A DNA stretch of 64,000 bases from positions 423,249 to 487,248 of the forward strand of contig CAVRWL010000002.1 of NCBI GenBank assembly GCA_963724945.1. The letters run 5' to 3'. Position numbers and translations under genes: made by a program. The stretch is from Hyphomicrobium_A sp963724945. Its GTDB lineage: Bacteria; Pseudomonadota; Alphaproteobacteria; Rhizobiales; Hyphomicrobiaceae. Below, in pieces: positions 19,031-28,519 of this stretch; position 1 is the first letter of the stretch; every line of letters begins with the position of its first letter. The notes below the pieces were generated by a model, which saw nothing but the letters and a program-made list of their open reading frames with translations, made no database searches and had not been told where the DNA came from.

Positions 19031-20522
19031 ATGGCAACACGCAATACGCGGGAGGCGTCTATTCGGTTCCCGGCTGAAATCGCACCGAACCGGCGCTCGT
19101 TTCTACTTGGCAGTGTCGGTCTCCTTGCTGGGAGCACGGTCCCTTTCATCGGGGGAGCATCCACTCCGCTCGAACGAGCGCAGTTGCAGGCCACGAACGA
19201 TCCGCTGGTCGCCGATGTACAAAAGCGTACGTTCCGCTTCTTCTGGGAGACAACCAATCCGCATACAGGCCTGGCGCTCGACCGCTATCCGTCGACATCG
19301 CCCGCGAGCATCGCGGCAGTCGGCTTTGCGCTCACCTCCTACCCCATCGGCGTCGAGCGAAAATTCATCACGCGGCGGCAAGCCATCGAGCGCGTCTTAA
19401 ATACGCTCCGCTTCCTTGAGGCAGCCCCGCAAGGCCCTGAACGAACGGGCGTCGCCGGCTACCGGGGCTTTTTCTATCACTATCTCAATCCAGCGACGGG
19501 AGAGCGCGCGGACGCGTCCGAGCTCTCGACCATCGATACCGCGCTGCTCTTAGGTGGTGTGCTTTTTTGCCAGTCGTACTTCGACGGCGACGAAGCCGAC
19601 GAAGCCGAGATCCGCCGCTTGGCGGAGACAATCTACCGCCGCGTAGATTGGCGATGGGCGCAACCCCGTGCGCCAGCGATCGTGCACGGCTGGACGCCGG
19701 AGGAAGACTTTCTCGAGTTCGACTGGCGCGGCTACAACGAGGCGATGATCATCTATCTTCTGGCCCTCGGCTCCCCGACCTTCCCTGTCGATGCCAGTGC
19801 CTGGGGCGCATGGACGAGCACGTACGACCAATGCTGGCGGGGCGCTTTTGGCCTGCCGCATCTCTCGTTCGGGCCGCTGTTTGGCCACCAATATTGCCAG
19901 AGCTGGGTCGACTTTCCGCGGGCTGCAGGACGCCTACCTGAGATCCCGCGGCATCGACTATTTCGAGAACAATCGTCGCGCCGTCTATGCGCAAAGAGCA
20001 TATGCCACCGCCAATCCTCATGGCTGGAAGGACTACGGCATCGACGTGTGGGGTGTCACAGCCTCTGACGGTCCCGCCAATGTCATCTGCGAGTACGACG
20101 GCAAACCGCGGAAGTTTCGCGCTTACGCGGCGCGCGGCGCCGCTGGACCCGAAGACTACGATGACGGAACGTTGGCTCCGACTGCACTCGTGGCCTCGAT
20201 AGCCTTCGCGCCCGAGATCGTGCTTCCAGCCATGCACGAGGTGGCCCGTCGCTTTGGGCCGCACGTTTATGCGACCTATGGCTACCTCGACGCCTTCAAT
20301 CCGAGCTTCAATTTCAAGGTCCCGCTCGAGCATGGCCATTGCATTCCCGATTTTGGCTGGGTGGCTAGCGACTATATCGGCATCGATCAAGGACCGATCG
20401 TGGCCATGATCGAGAACTTTCGTTCCGGATTGGTGTGGCGAGTCATGCGCGGGAACGAGCATCTGCGCAGGGGGCTTGACCGCGCAGGGTTCACGGGCGG
20501 GTGGCTCGGGCGCACGACGTAA
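19031..20522 (+). CDS. Putative glucoamylase/GH144-like glucanase (frameshifted near 19916)
   Basis: COG5368/PF10091-type protein, a family annotated as putative glucoamylase that contains the GH144 endo-beta-1,2-glucanases. The N-terminus has an RR-type signal (NRRSFLLGSVGLLAGS). Then come the alpha/alpha-barrel blocks: QKRTFRFFWETTNPHTGLA, PASIAAVGFALTSYPIGVE, STIDTALLLGGVLF, EEDFLEFDWRGYNEAMIIYL. At 19914-19918 one extra base breaks the frame: DF is followed in the other frame by RGLQDAYLRSRGIDYFENN. Joined length is about 497 residues, a normal size. With OpgD nearby, a role in processing periplasmic glucans is likely but not proven. Confidence 0.85.
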
Positions 20523-20919
20523 TTGCGAAGGGCGCGGCCAATATCGAGGCGACGATGGCGCTATCATTCAAATCGCAGCAACAGTTGGAAATGGCGATCG
20601 TCTCGATCGGCCTTCTTTCGGCTCCAGTCGCCTGGTGGGCCACGGCCGGCCCGAAGCGCGTAATGCTGTTGTCGGCTTCCGAAGCTTCCAACGCCACCAA
20701 GGTCCGTGTCCCCACAGGGGGCAGCGGTGCGACCGTCGTCGTCGACACCGGAAACTGCAATCTCGGTTGCCTCGTTGGCCCCCTGCGGGTCGCCATTGGC
20801 CGGGTCTTTCGCTTACTCAATACCAAGGCCTATCGGGCCTTCGCCCTAACATTGCTTGTGACTCCGAGCTCTCATCCGAGCACACCATCGAGCGCCAACC
20901 TTGCCCCAACGCGCTCCAA
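20523..20919. other. Intergenic stretch after the GH144-like gene
   Basis: Open frames exist on both strands but none has a convincing ribosome site, domain or membrane pattern. I see no repeat or terminator. Confidence 0.4.
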
Positions 20920-21261
20920 TCAAGCGGCCTGCTGCTGCCGGCCCTTCCCGGGTTCTGCGGCGATCGGGCTCGTCGAGCGCCGCCAGTCCGCGAGATTGAC
21001 GATAGCGCGGCCCAGAGCGGTGGGTCCGACAAGTCTCATCGGATTGGGCGCGGGCACGGCGAGGCGCGGTCCGTTTTGCAGCAGCATCACCTCGATAGCC
21101 GTGATCAGGAGCGCAAGCAGCGCACCGATGCAAAATCCAATAGGGCCCGCCACGCTGCCGCCAACGACGGTTCCGACCACGACATTGACGAACGGCAGCA
21201 GCGCCAGGCCGGCAAGTATTGCGACCGAGATCGCATTGACGATCATCTCAACCGATAGCAT
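20920..21261 (-). CDS. Hypothetical two-TM membrane protein
   Basis: 113 residues from the ATG at 21261, which has GGAGAAGG 7-14 bases upstream; this decides the start over the in-frame Met at 21333. Two hydrophobic segments (VIVNAISVAILAGLALLP-like near residues 6-22, and GPIGFCIGALLALLITAIEV near 36-56) are separated by a Gly/Val-rich turn. The soluble tail is basic and ends in Gln/Ala. No family recognised. Confidence 0.5.
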   Translation of the reverse strand: MLSVEMIVNAISVAILAGLALLPFVNVVVGTVVGGSVAGPIGFCIGALLALLITAIEVMLLQNGPRLAVPAPNPMRLVGPTALGRAIVNLADWRRSTSPIAAEPGKGRQQQAA

Positions 21262-21489
21262 TTCACGCCTTCTCCGATGGTTGGCCATCGACCCGTCGAA
21301 GTGAACTTTCCTCAAACTTCGCAAGTGCACCATCGGTTCCTTAGTGCAGGAACGGCCGTGGGCGGCGCTGATCAGGGGGATTGCAGCCGCTAGAGCACAA
21401 GGCTAACTGCGCGAACAGCGGCCGGATTGTCGATCCGGACGAAGAGAAGGTCACAACGACGCAGCATCGCAAAGCTGCAAGGCGCGGCA

Positions 21490-21681
21490 TCAACACTGAT
21501 CGCCCGGCTGCTCGCCTACCAGCATCATCGTCGCGCCAATCGGTCCTTCGCCAAACACGGTCTGGGTGGCGTTCCGCGATAAAGAGCATCGGCGGCAATG
21601 CGCGGCCTCTGCGCGGAACCGCAAGAGCTCAGCGGCTCGTCCTCGCGTGCGCGCGGCAGACTTTGCTTGCGAAAGAGGCAT
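21490..21681 (-). pseudogene. N-terminal fragment of a family 4/UdgX-type uracil-DNA glycosylase
   Basis: 63 residues. AAHCRRCSLSRNATQTVFGE and MMLVGEQPGDQ match the start of family 4/UdgX uracil-DNA glycosylases, including the FeS-cluster CxxC pair and the GEQPGD catalytic loop. The frame stops two codons after GEQPGD, and the remaining roughly 150 residues are not found downstream. This is therefore a truncated remnant; the deletion end is near 21500. Confidence 0.65.
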
Positions 21682-21693
21682 GGCTTCACGCGG

Positions 21694-22041
21694 TCACTTT
21701 TCGCGAGATGTTGCTTCTCTGCTCTCGACAATCCACTTCACGACGTCCGAAGAGGTCCCGGCCAAGAGCTTCAGCCATTTTGTCATCCGTACGCTTTCGC
21801 CGGCCTCGTCGCGCCAGAACTCCGTAACGACATAAACCTCCCACTTGGGTCGCGCACCTGCCATTAGCCGAACGCGTAAGACCTCGACGTCGAAGCCGTA
21901 CAATTCTCCATTATAGCTATGCCGGTCGAGAGCGCATTCGACCCCTCTCAGCTCCCACTTGTGTTTCCCGAGGCCAAGTGCCGGGTCCTTGACCAATCGT
22001 TCTATGTCGTTGATGACCCGGGCCCTCGAAAGTCTCCGCAT
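21694..22041 (-). CDS. Hypothetical protein downstream of the Ehr operon
   Basis: 115 residues, soluble, mixed alpha/beta: an Arg-rich start (MRRLSRARVINDIERLVK), then alternating strands (GFDVEVLRVRLMAGARPKWEVYVVTEFW) and a C-terminal helix (SSDVVKWIVESREA). It begins 31 bases after the stop of the HyfB-like gene on the same strand and may be its last operon member. No family recognised. Coding potential is reasonable because of the regular strand pattern. Confidence 0.5.
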   Translation of the reverse strand: MRRLSRARVINDIERLVKDPALGLGKHKWELRGVECALDRHSYNGELYGFDVEVLRVRLMAGARPKWEVYVVTEFWRDEAGESVRMTKWLKLLAGTSSDVVKWIVESREATSREK

Positions 22042-22072
22042 GACGACAATGCCCAGAACACACCAGCACGCT

Positions 22073-24058
22073 CTATAGAACCGCGATGAAGAGGATCACG
22101 AGGAGAAGGCCGCCGATGAGCGACAAGTAGACGTTCAGACGACCAGACTGGATGAGCTGCAATCTGGCGGCAAGCGCCACGACCAGGCGCTCCAGCGGTG
22201 CAAACAGACAGGGTCCAAAGATCGGTGCGACGTCGTGACGGAACAGCAAGCGGCGGACGAAGTACGGGTGACCGTTGCCCTCCTCGGCATGCTCGCGCTC
22301 CGTCTCGACTGTTGGCCTGTAAACGAAGCTGTAGAAGGTGCGCAGCGCGTTCGAGAAGGTGAGAGCGGTCGTCGCCGAGCGCTGCGCATCCTGACTGCGC
22401 CCGCCGTACCAGACGGGGACCACTCGCACCTGGCGCCGCCGCCTCAGGAGCAGCAAACTGAGAGGCAAGAGAGCGAGGAGCGGCATCGCGATGACGAGCT
22501 TCGACGGCGAGATAAACGCGAACTTTGCCGTCAACGGCACGAGCAGCCAGCCGTCGTGCATGCTCGCTGCCGCATCGACACCGAACCTGCTGGTCACGAC
22601 CGGCTCGAGATTTGTAAGCCAGATCGGCATGCCGACGGCCAGCGCCAAGACGCAAACGCCCAATACGCCCACAGCAACGGAGGTGCCCAAAGGAACGACA
22701 GCGCTACGCTGCCCTTGGCGCCCCAATAAGCCTATTCCGAAGACCTTGATGAAGGTGGCAAAGGCGATGGCCGCGGTGAGGGCGAGCCCGGCACCCGCAA
22801 GCGCCGCCACCAGGCGGCTGGCAAGGCTCGTGAGGTGAAAGCCCTGGAAGAACGTCTGAAAGAGATACCACTCGCCGACGAAGCCGGCCTGCGGCGGCAT
22901 GGCCGCCAGGCTCATGGCGGCAAAGAGCGCCCCCAGCCCGAAGATCCAAGGGCTGTGCGCGAGAATCCCGCGTTGAACGAGCGTGTAGTCGGCGGTCGCG
23001 CGATAGACGCCATCGGCCGTAAGAAACATCGCATCCTTGGCAAGCGCGTGCGCGGCCAAATACAGGAGCGCCACCGTCCACGCCAGCGCCGCAAGGTCCG
23101 TGAGCCCGTCCTGGCGAAACATCAGCATAGCGCCCAACAGGCAAACGGCGATCGACCCGTTCTCGGCGGAGGAGAGGCTCAGAAGCTCGCGCCAATCCTC
23201 CCGCTGAAAAGCATAGAGTGCGGTCAGGATGGCGCTGAGCACGGCGACGGCGACCACAAAAATGCCGGTGACGGAGACAGGCAAGGCCTCGTTGGGCGGC
23301 AGCCATTCGATGAAGCTGCGGCTGAGCGCGAAGAACGCCGCATTCATGATGATGCCCGAGAGCAGCGCACCCGAAGCCCCACTGCCGGCGCCGTAGGCTC
23401 CGGGAAACCATTCATAGAAAGGCAATAGCCCGAGCTTCGCGCCGAAGCCGACCAAGAGGAGAAATGCCACCAGAAGCTGCTCAGCTTCCGGCATGGCGCG
23501 CGCTGCCGCGCCAAAATCGGAAAAGGACAGGCCGCCCGCTTGCCCGGCCAGCAGAAGGAAGGCGAGGAGCAAAGCCACGGAGCCGGCCTCGAGCAGCCCG
23601 AGCATGAACAAGACGGGTCGACCGCGCTCCGCCGCCAGATCGTCGCCTAAAATCATCGCGGCGCCGCCGAGGCTCATGATCTCCCACGCGATGAGAAAGC
23701 TCACGGCATCCTGCAGCCCGAAGACCCCGAGCGCGCCGACGAGGCTCGCGGCAGCGCCGAAAACCCAAGTTCGCTGGGGATGTGTCGGCGTGCCGAGCCA
23801 GCACGCGAGGATGGCGCCCGGTAGCCCAAAACCCATGAGCCAGAGCGCGTCCGGCGAGAGCATAAAGTCCGACCCCGACGTCATCCCAAGAGGCGTGTGA
23901 ATCGCTGCCAGTCCCAAAGGCAGCGTCGCGATCACCAGCGCGAGAAGCGCGATGGCGCCGACAACGAGCATGCGGCGCGCCATGCGCCATCCCGCGAGCG
24001 CGAGCAGCGCCGCAACCAACAGCGCCGCCACTCCAACGCCGAGAAGCTCACTCGACAA
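22073..24058 (-). CDS. HyfB/HycC-like antiporter subunit of an Ehr complex
   Basis: 661 residues, about 15 membrane segments; NuoL/MrpA-type proton-translocating family, closest in layout to hydrogenase-4 HyfB/HycC. Visible are the LLPFYEWFPGAYGAGSGASG core loop, a LSLSSAENGSIAVCLLGAML segment and the late PPQAGFVGEWYLF motif. A long C-terminal extension with an extra TM (LSLIGGLLLVILFIAVL) is typical of HyfB. It overlaps the upstream ferredoxin-HyfI gene by 11 bases. It is the terminal pump subunit of the minus-strand operon running from 29464 to here. Confidence 0.85.
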   Translation of the reverse strand: MSSELLGVGVAALLVAALLALAGWRMARRMLVVGAIALLALVIATLPLGLAAIHTPLGMTSGSDFMLSPDALWLMGFGLPGAILACWLGTPTHPQRTWVFGAAASLVGALGVFGLQDAVSFLIAWEIMSLGGAAMILGDDLAAERGRPVLFMLGLLEAGSVALLLAFLLLAGQAGGLSFSDFGAAARAMPEAEQLLVAFLLLVGFGAKLGLLPFYEWFPGAYGAGSGASGALLSGIIMNAAFFALSRSFIEWLPPNEALPVSVTGIFVVAVAVLSAILTALYAFQREDWRELLSLSSAENGSIAVCLLGAMLMFRQDGLTDLAALAWTVALLYLAAHALAKDAMFLTADGVYRATADYTLVQRGILAHSPWIFGLGALFAAMSLAAMPPQAGFVGEWYLFQTFFQGFHLTSLASRLVAALAGAGLALTAAIAFATFIKVFGIGLLGRQGQRSAVVPLGTSVAVGVLGVCVLALAVGMPIWLTNLEPVVTSRFGVDAAASMHDGWLLVPLTAKFAFISPSKLVIAMPLLALLPLSLLLLRRRRQVRVVPVWYGGRSQDAQRSATTALTFSNALRTFYSFVYRPTVETEREHAEEGNGHPYFVRRLLFRHDVAPIFGPCLFAPLERLVVALAARLQLIQSGRLNVYLSLIGGLLLVILFIAVL

Positions 24059-24857
24059 AGCATCCCCCTCTCACCCGCTGCGGAGCCCGGTCGAGAAACA
24101 TCAACAGCGCCTCGATCAGCGCCGCCGGATTGGGCGGACAGCCCGGCAGATAGAGATCGATCGGCAAAACGTCATCGAGGCCGCTACCGCAGGCATAGCC
24201 CCCCGAGACGATGCCGCCGGAGACCGCGCACGTTCCCACGGCCATCACCCAGCGCGGCTCCGGCATCGCCTCATAGGTCTGCAAGAGGGGCCCGTGCATC
24301 GCGTAGGTCACGGGACCGGTCACCAGCAAGAGGTCGGCGAAACGCGGCGAGGGCGTGAAGAAGATCCCCAACCGGTGCAGGTTGTAGAAGGGGTTGTTGA
24401 GCGCCTGCAGCTCCGACTCGCAGCCGTTGCAGGAGCCCGAGTCGACGTGACGAACATGCAGACTGCGGCGAAAGCCGGCGCGTGACTCGGACGTGGCTGA
24501 CTTCCTTGCGGCTTCACTGCTCGCGGCCGACAGAACGAGATCGGACCGCGCGCGAACGCCGAACGCCCAATCGCAAGACGAGGCCGCGGCACCCGTCGGA
24601 CAGGCTTCGACGCAGAGCTGACAGACGACACAGCGGCCATAGTCGACCTCCAGCCGCTGCTCGGCGGCACGCTCGGGATGAGCAACGATCGCCTCGGTCG
24701 GGCACACGGCCGCGCATTCGCTGCAGCCGTCTTCGCAACGCTGCGGGTCGAACCGGGGCATCCCGAGCACACCGTCCTGACCAGTCTCGTCGCCAGCCGC
24801 GGGCCACGGCGTCGTCGCCTTTCCTTTCTGCAGGCCGAAGAATGTCCACAGCGGCAT
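24048..24857 (-). CDS. Ferredoxin-HyfI/NuoB-like fusion subunit of an Ehr complex
   Basis: 269 residues from the ATG at 24857, which has a perfect AGGAGG ribosome site. Residues 30-95 form a 2[4Fe-4S] ferredoxin domain: C41, C45, C48, C52 (CEDGCSECAAVC) and C76, C79, C82, C86 (CVVCQLCVEAC). Residues 130-269 are the NuoB/HycG small subunit, with proximal-cluster ligands C143, C146 (SGSCNGCESE), C210 (GTCAVSGG) and C240 (LPGCPPNP), all retained. In formate hydrogenlyase these are separate proteins. The domain carries electrons from an unknown donor toward the membrane arm. It starts 8 bases after the stop of the large-subunit gene. Confidence 0.85.
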   Translation of the reverse strand: MPLWTFFGLQKGKATTPWPAAGDETGQDGVLGMPRFDPQRCEDGCSECAAVCPTEAIVAHPERAAEQRLEVDYGRCVVCQLCVEACPTGAAASSCDWAFGVRARSDLVLSAASSEAARKSATSESRAGFRRSLHVRHVDSGSCNGCESELQALNNPFYNLHRLGIFFTPSPRFADLLLVTGPVTYAMHGPLLQTYEAMPEPRWVMAVGTCAVSGGIVSGGYACGSGLDDVLPIDLYLPGCPPNPAALIEALLMFLDRAPQRVRGGCFVE

Positions 24858-24865
24858 GGCGCCTC

Positions 24866-26374
24866 CTAGCGGTCGCAACCGGCCACGGTGAGCCCGAAGC
24901 TCGCCTCGTTGATCGCGTAGTCCATCATGTTGCTGTCGTGCACGGTGAACGGGAACGCCCTCCAGTTCGAGAACGAGGGTGACTTGATCTTGACGCGCGC
25001 AAGCGCGCCATCGCTGCCGACGTGGACGGCATAGAATAGGGAGCCGCGCGGCGACTCCGACCAGCCCAACCCTTCCGAGTTGGCTGGCGGCTGACATTCG
25101 GTGCGCACAGGGCCCTCAGACAGCAGATCAAGAACTTGTTGAATGACGGAGAAGCTTGCATCGATCTCGGCCATGCGCACCAGCGCACGGGCATGCGCAT
25201 CTCCGGCCGTCCTTACGGGAACGCTGAGCGACAGCTCGCCATAGGCTGCATAGGGATGATCGCGCCGCAGATCCCGGTCGAGCCCGGACGCGCGCTCGAT
25301 CGGACCCGTCGCCCCCTGGTCGAAGGCAACATCATGGCTCAGGATGCCGGTCGTCATCAGACGGTCGAGGTAGCTGTTGGTGCTCTCCAGCATGACCGAG
25401 TAAGCGGCCACGTCCTTGTGCAGGGCCCGCAGCGCCTCGGCGAGCCATGGCTGCAGATCGAGGTCGCGGCGCAGCCCGCCCGGGATGAGCAAGCCGCGTA
25501 GGAAGCGGCTGCCGGTCAAGCGCCCATTGATCTGCTTGACGCGCTCCTCGAGCAGCTTTCCCTCGGCATTGCCGACCTTCAGCGTCGTGGTATCCGCCAG
25601 ATGCCCGAGATAATGCAGATGATTGTAAAGCCGCTCGAGCTCGGCCAGCAGTGCGCGCAGCAGCAACGCGCGCCGAGGAATGGCGCAGCCCGCCGCCTTC
25701 TCGACGGCCTGGCAGAAGGCGAGGGCGTGGGCAAAGCTGCCGACACCGGAGACGCGCTCGGCGAGCACGACCGCACTCGTGAGCGACTTCCCCTCGAACC
25801 GCTTTTCCATACCGCGATGCTTGAAGAAGAGCTGCGGATGAAGGTGGAGGATGTGCTCGCCGACGTAGAAGAAGATGAGCTCGACCGACTCGACGACGTC
25901 GGCGCGCACCGGGCCAAACGGCAATCGCTGCACGTCGGCACTTTTCACCTCGGGAACCTTGCTCGCCGTCGGCTCGAACGGCATGCATGTGCCGCTGGGA
26001 TAGGTCGGGCCAAGAGGCGGCGTCGCCGGCCTTGCGCCTTGATGAAGCACGAGCCGATACGGCTCCGGATGGTCTGTGAACTCAATGCCGAACAGGTCGG
26101 TGATCTCGCGCTCGTACCAGCCCAAGAGGGGACTAACGCCTGCTACACTTGGAACCGCGCCCCGCGGGCTGCAGCACAAGACGAAAAAGTCCTCCTTGGG
26201 GCCACGGCTCGCCACGTAGCGCAGCTCCGGCTGATCTCGGCTCGGATACCAGGCATAGGCCATCTGCATCCGGCCCCCGCCCTCGATAAGCTCGGCAACG
26301 GCGTGCGGCAGCTTCTCCGGGTCGATCGATATGTGTGTGCCGGCTTTTCTGGCGGTTGGGGCGACGGCGGTCAT
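24866..26374 (-). CDS. HyfG/HycE-like large subunit lacking NiFe-site cysteines
   Basis: 502 residues from the ATG that overlaps the previous stop (ATGA at 26371-26374). Residues 1-130 are a NuoC-like domain (WYEREITDLFGIEF) and the rest a NuoD/HycE-like 49-kDa domain (FFKHRGMEKRFEGKS). At the place of the hydrogenase L1 motif RVCGICG it reads RVSGVGS (207-213), so both cysteines are gone. At the C-terminus, where DPCxxC is expected, it ends FGLTVAGCDR. It therefore cannot bind a normal NiFe centre. This is the signature of energy-converting hydrogenase-related (Ehr) complexes. The redox reaction is unknown. Confidence 0.85.
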   Translation of the reverse strand: MTAVAPTARKAGTHISIDPEKLPHAVAELIEGGGRMQMAYAWYPSRDQPELRYVASRGPKEDFFVLCCSPRGAVPSVAGVSPLLGWYEREITDLFGIEFTDHPEPYRLVLHQGARPATPPLGPTYPSGTCMPFEPTASKVPEVKSADVQRLPFGPVRADVVESVELIFFYVGEHILHLHPQLFFKHRGMEKRFEGKSLTSAVVLAERVSGVGSFAHALAFCQAVEKAAGCAIPRRALLLRALLAELERLYNHLHYLGHLADTTTLKVGNAEGKLLEERVKQINGRLTGSRFLRGLLIPGGLRRDLDLQPWLAEALRALHKDVAAYSVMLESTNSYLDRLMTTGILSHDVAFDQGATGPIERASGLDRDLRRDHPYAAYGELSLSVPVRTAGDAHARALVRMAEIDASFSVIQQVLDLLSEGPVRTECQPPANSEGLGWSESPRGSLFYAVHVGSDGALARVKIKSPSFSNWRAFPFTVHDSNMMDYAINEASFGLTVAGCDR

Positions 26375-27837
26375 GGCACCCCCGGCGAAACTGTCTGGGC
26401 GATTGAGGCGACGTAGTCCCAGATCCCTGCGGGCCACCAGAGACCGAGGATCAGGAGTGGTGCGAAGGACAACCACATCGGAACGGTGCACCAGGCACTG
26501 AGATTGCCGCGCGCGGGCGCGTCTGCACCGGCCCCCTCGTAATACATGACCCGGAAGTGGTTCATGAAGCCGATGAAGATGACGACGAGAAGCGCCGCCA
26601 TGACGTACACGGCCCAGGAGAAGGATGGCCTGAGCCCGGCACGCATGATCGTGAACTCGCTGAGAAACAGCCCGAAGGGCGGCGCCCCAGTGATGGCGAT
26701 CGCGCCCGCAAGCCAGAGCGCGCCCTGCGTTGGAAAGCGCAGCCCGACGCTGCGAATAAGCTCGATGTCCTTCGTGCCGTAGGCCCGCATCATGTTGCCA
26801 GACCCGAAGAACATGAGCGACTTGTTCAGCGAGTGATTGAGCATGTGATAGAGCGCACCGGCGACGCCTAATGCGCCACCGAAGCCGAAGCCGAGCGCGA
26901 TGACGCCCATATGCTCGACGCTCGAGTAGGCCATCAGCCGCTTTATGCCGCGCTGACGCACGATGAAGAGAGCGCCGATCAGCAAAGACAGGACACCGAA
27001 CGCAACCAGTGCGAGCTCCGGGAGCAGGCCGAGGTTGGCCTGCCGCGCGATAGCAAGGAAGCGCACGATCCCGATCATCGCCGTGTTCAGGAGCGCACCC
27101 GACAGCATCGCCGAGACAGGTGCCGGACTTTCGCTATGCGCATCCGGCAGCCAGCTGTGCATGGGCGCTAGCCCGACTTTCGTGCCATAGCCGACGAGCA
27201 CGAGCAGGAAGGCCAGCACTAGCAAGACCGCGTTCATCTTGGGCGCGGCCTCGCCCAGCACTGCCCAGGTCATCTGGTAGGTCGGGCCAAGGACGAAGGT
27301 GCCTGCCCAGTAGAAGAGCACAGTGCCAAGCAGCGCCAGGCTGATCCCAGCAGAGACGACCATGATGTATTTCCAGGCCGCCTCCATGCTCTCAGCAACG
27401 CGCTCGAAGGCGACAAGAAAGGTGCTGACCAAGGTGGTCAGCTCGATCGCAATCCAATAGAGCCCGATATTGTTCATCAGCGGCCCGATGAACGTGGTGA
27501 GCGCGAAGCCCGCGAACAGCGCATAGAACTTATAAAGCCTTTCCTCCTCCTCCAGCAGGCGCATGTAACCGACGGCATAAATCGAAGCGAGGAAGTAGAC
27601 GATGGACGTGCACAGGATGACCCAGGCCGACAGCCGGTCGAGGAGGATGTAGTCGTTCCAGAACAGCATCTGCTGCCCATCGACCAGGAACGGCAGCGGC
27701 GCCGCGCTCATGAAGGATGCGGCACTGGCGACAAAATTGATGGCCTCGCACCATCGGGGCCGGTGCACCAGAAGACACCCGATCACCGCCGAGAGCGGCG
27801 CCGCGACGAGGACGAGGATGAGCGTACCGACCGTCAT
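26371..27837 (-). CDS. HyfF-like (NuoN/NuoM type) antiporter subunit of an Ehr complex
   Basis: 488 residues from the ATG that overlaps the HyfE-like stop by 4 bases. About 14 membrane segments. The proton_antipo_M core is clear: WIAIELTTLVSTFLV with the conserved Glu, VGYGTKVGLAPMHSWLPDAH with Lys, SVEHMGVIALGFGFGGA, and HSLNKSLMFFGSGN. In hydrogenase 4 the equivalent subunit pumps ions alongside HyfB and HyfD. Gene order C-E-F-G-I-B matches the hyf/ehr type operon, with HyfD missing. Confidence 0.87.
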   Translation of the reverse strand: MTVGTLILVLVAAPLSAVIGCLLVHRPRWCEAINFVASAASFMSAAPLPFLVDGQQMLFWNDYILLDRLSAWVILCTSIVYFLASIYAVGYMRLLEEEERLYKFYALFAGFALTTFIGPLMNNIGLYWIAIELTTLVSTFLVAFERVAESMEAAWKYIMVVSAGISLALLGTVLFYWAGTFVLGPTYQMTWAVLGEAAPKMNAVLLVLAFLLVLVGYGTKVGLAPMHSWLPDAHSESPAPVSAMLSGALLNTAMIGIVRFLAIARQANLGLLPELALVAFGVLSLLIGALFIVRQRGIKRLMAYSSVEHMGVIALGFGFGGALGVAGALYHMLNHSLNKSLMFFGSGNMMRAYGTKDIELIRSVGLRFPTQGALWLAGAIAITGAPPFGLFLSEFTIMRAGLRPSFSWAVYVMAALLVVIFIGFMNHFRVMYYEGAGADAPARGNLSAWCTVPMWLSFAPLLILGLWWPAGIWDYVASIAQTVSPGVP

Positions 27838-28514
27838 CCGACCAGCCTCTTGAGATCGAGGCTGCTCGTCGTGCCGACGTGGGTCTGGAGATAGCCGACG
27901 AGCACGCCGAAGCACGCCACGATAATGAGCAGATCGAACAAGATGACCAGCTCGATCAGCAGCGGCATGCCGGGCACGAGGATTTGCGAGCCGAGAAAGA
28001 TGCCGTTCTCGAGCACGAGCAATCCAAGAATCTGGCTGATCGCCTCGTAGCGAACCGTGAGCATGAGGAAGCCGATAAGCTTCATGGACAGCATGACCGT
28101 CAGCGCCAGAACCACGACGGTCAGCTCCAGCCCGAGGTCGGCTGCGACCCGGTAGGACACCGACAGTGCGAACATTACGAACAGCGCACCCAGCACGAGA
28201 CTCGTGCTCGGTTGCAGCACCACGTGGATCTCGCGGTCCACGTCCAGGCGCCGGATGATCCGCCAGATCAGGTAGGGCAGCAGCATGCCGCGAAACAGCG
28301 CGGTCAGAAGTGCAACCAAGTAAAGCTCAGGATAACTGCCATAGAAGGCGATGGCCGCCGACAGCGCCGCAATGGCCCACGATTCGGCCGCGAACGCATA
28401 GAGATAGTTCTTGAGCCAGCGCGAGCCCAGCATGACGAAGGACAACAGCAGGCTCACGATCGCGAGCAGGCTGAACAGCGATGAGGCCAGTGGATCGAGG
28501 TGCTGGATCAGCAT
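27834..28514 (-). CDS. HyfE-like membrane subunit of an Ehr complex
   Basis: 226 residues from the ATG at 28514. Six to seven hydrophobic segments with few charges, and a NuoK-like C-terminal half (ISQILGLLVLENGIFLGSQ, with a Glu in a membrane segment), as in HyfE. The open frame extends much further upstream but that part is in the wrong frame of the HyfC-like gene. Overlaps the HyfF-like start by 4 bases and follows the HyfC-like stop by 5 bases, so translation is likely coupled. Confidence 0.85.
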   Translation of the reverse strand: MLIQHLDPLASSLFSLLAIVSLLLSFVMLGSRWLKNYLYAFAAESWAIAALSAAIAFYGSYPELYLVALLTALFRGMLLPYLIWRIIRRLDVDREIHVVLQPSTSLVLGALFVMFALSVSYRVAADLGLELTVVVLALTVMLSMKLIGFLMLTVRYEAISQILGLLVLENGIFLGSQILVPGMPLLIELVILFDLLIIVACFGVLVGYLQTHVGTTSSLDLKRLVG

Positions 28515-28519
28515 GAGCG

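Noticed and set aside
20501..21304. 267-codon plus-strand frame
   Set aside because: Overlaps the end of the GH144-like gene and is antisense to a better supported membrane protein; no recognisable domain.
24866..26374. Calling the complex an active NiFe hydrogenase 4
   Set aside because: Both cysteine pairs that bind the NiFe centre are absent.
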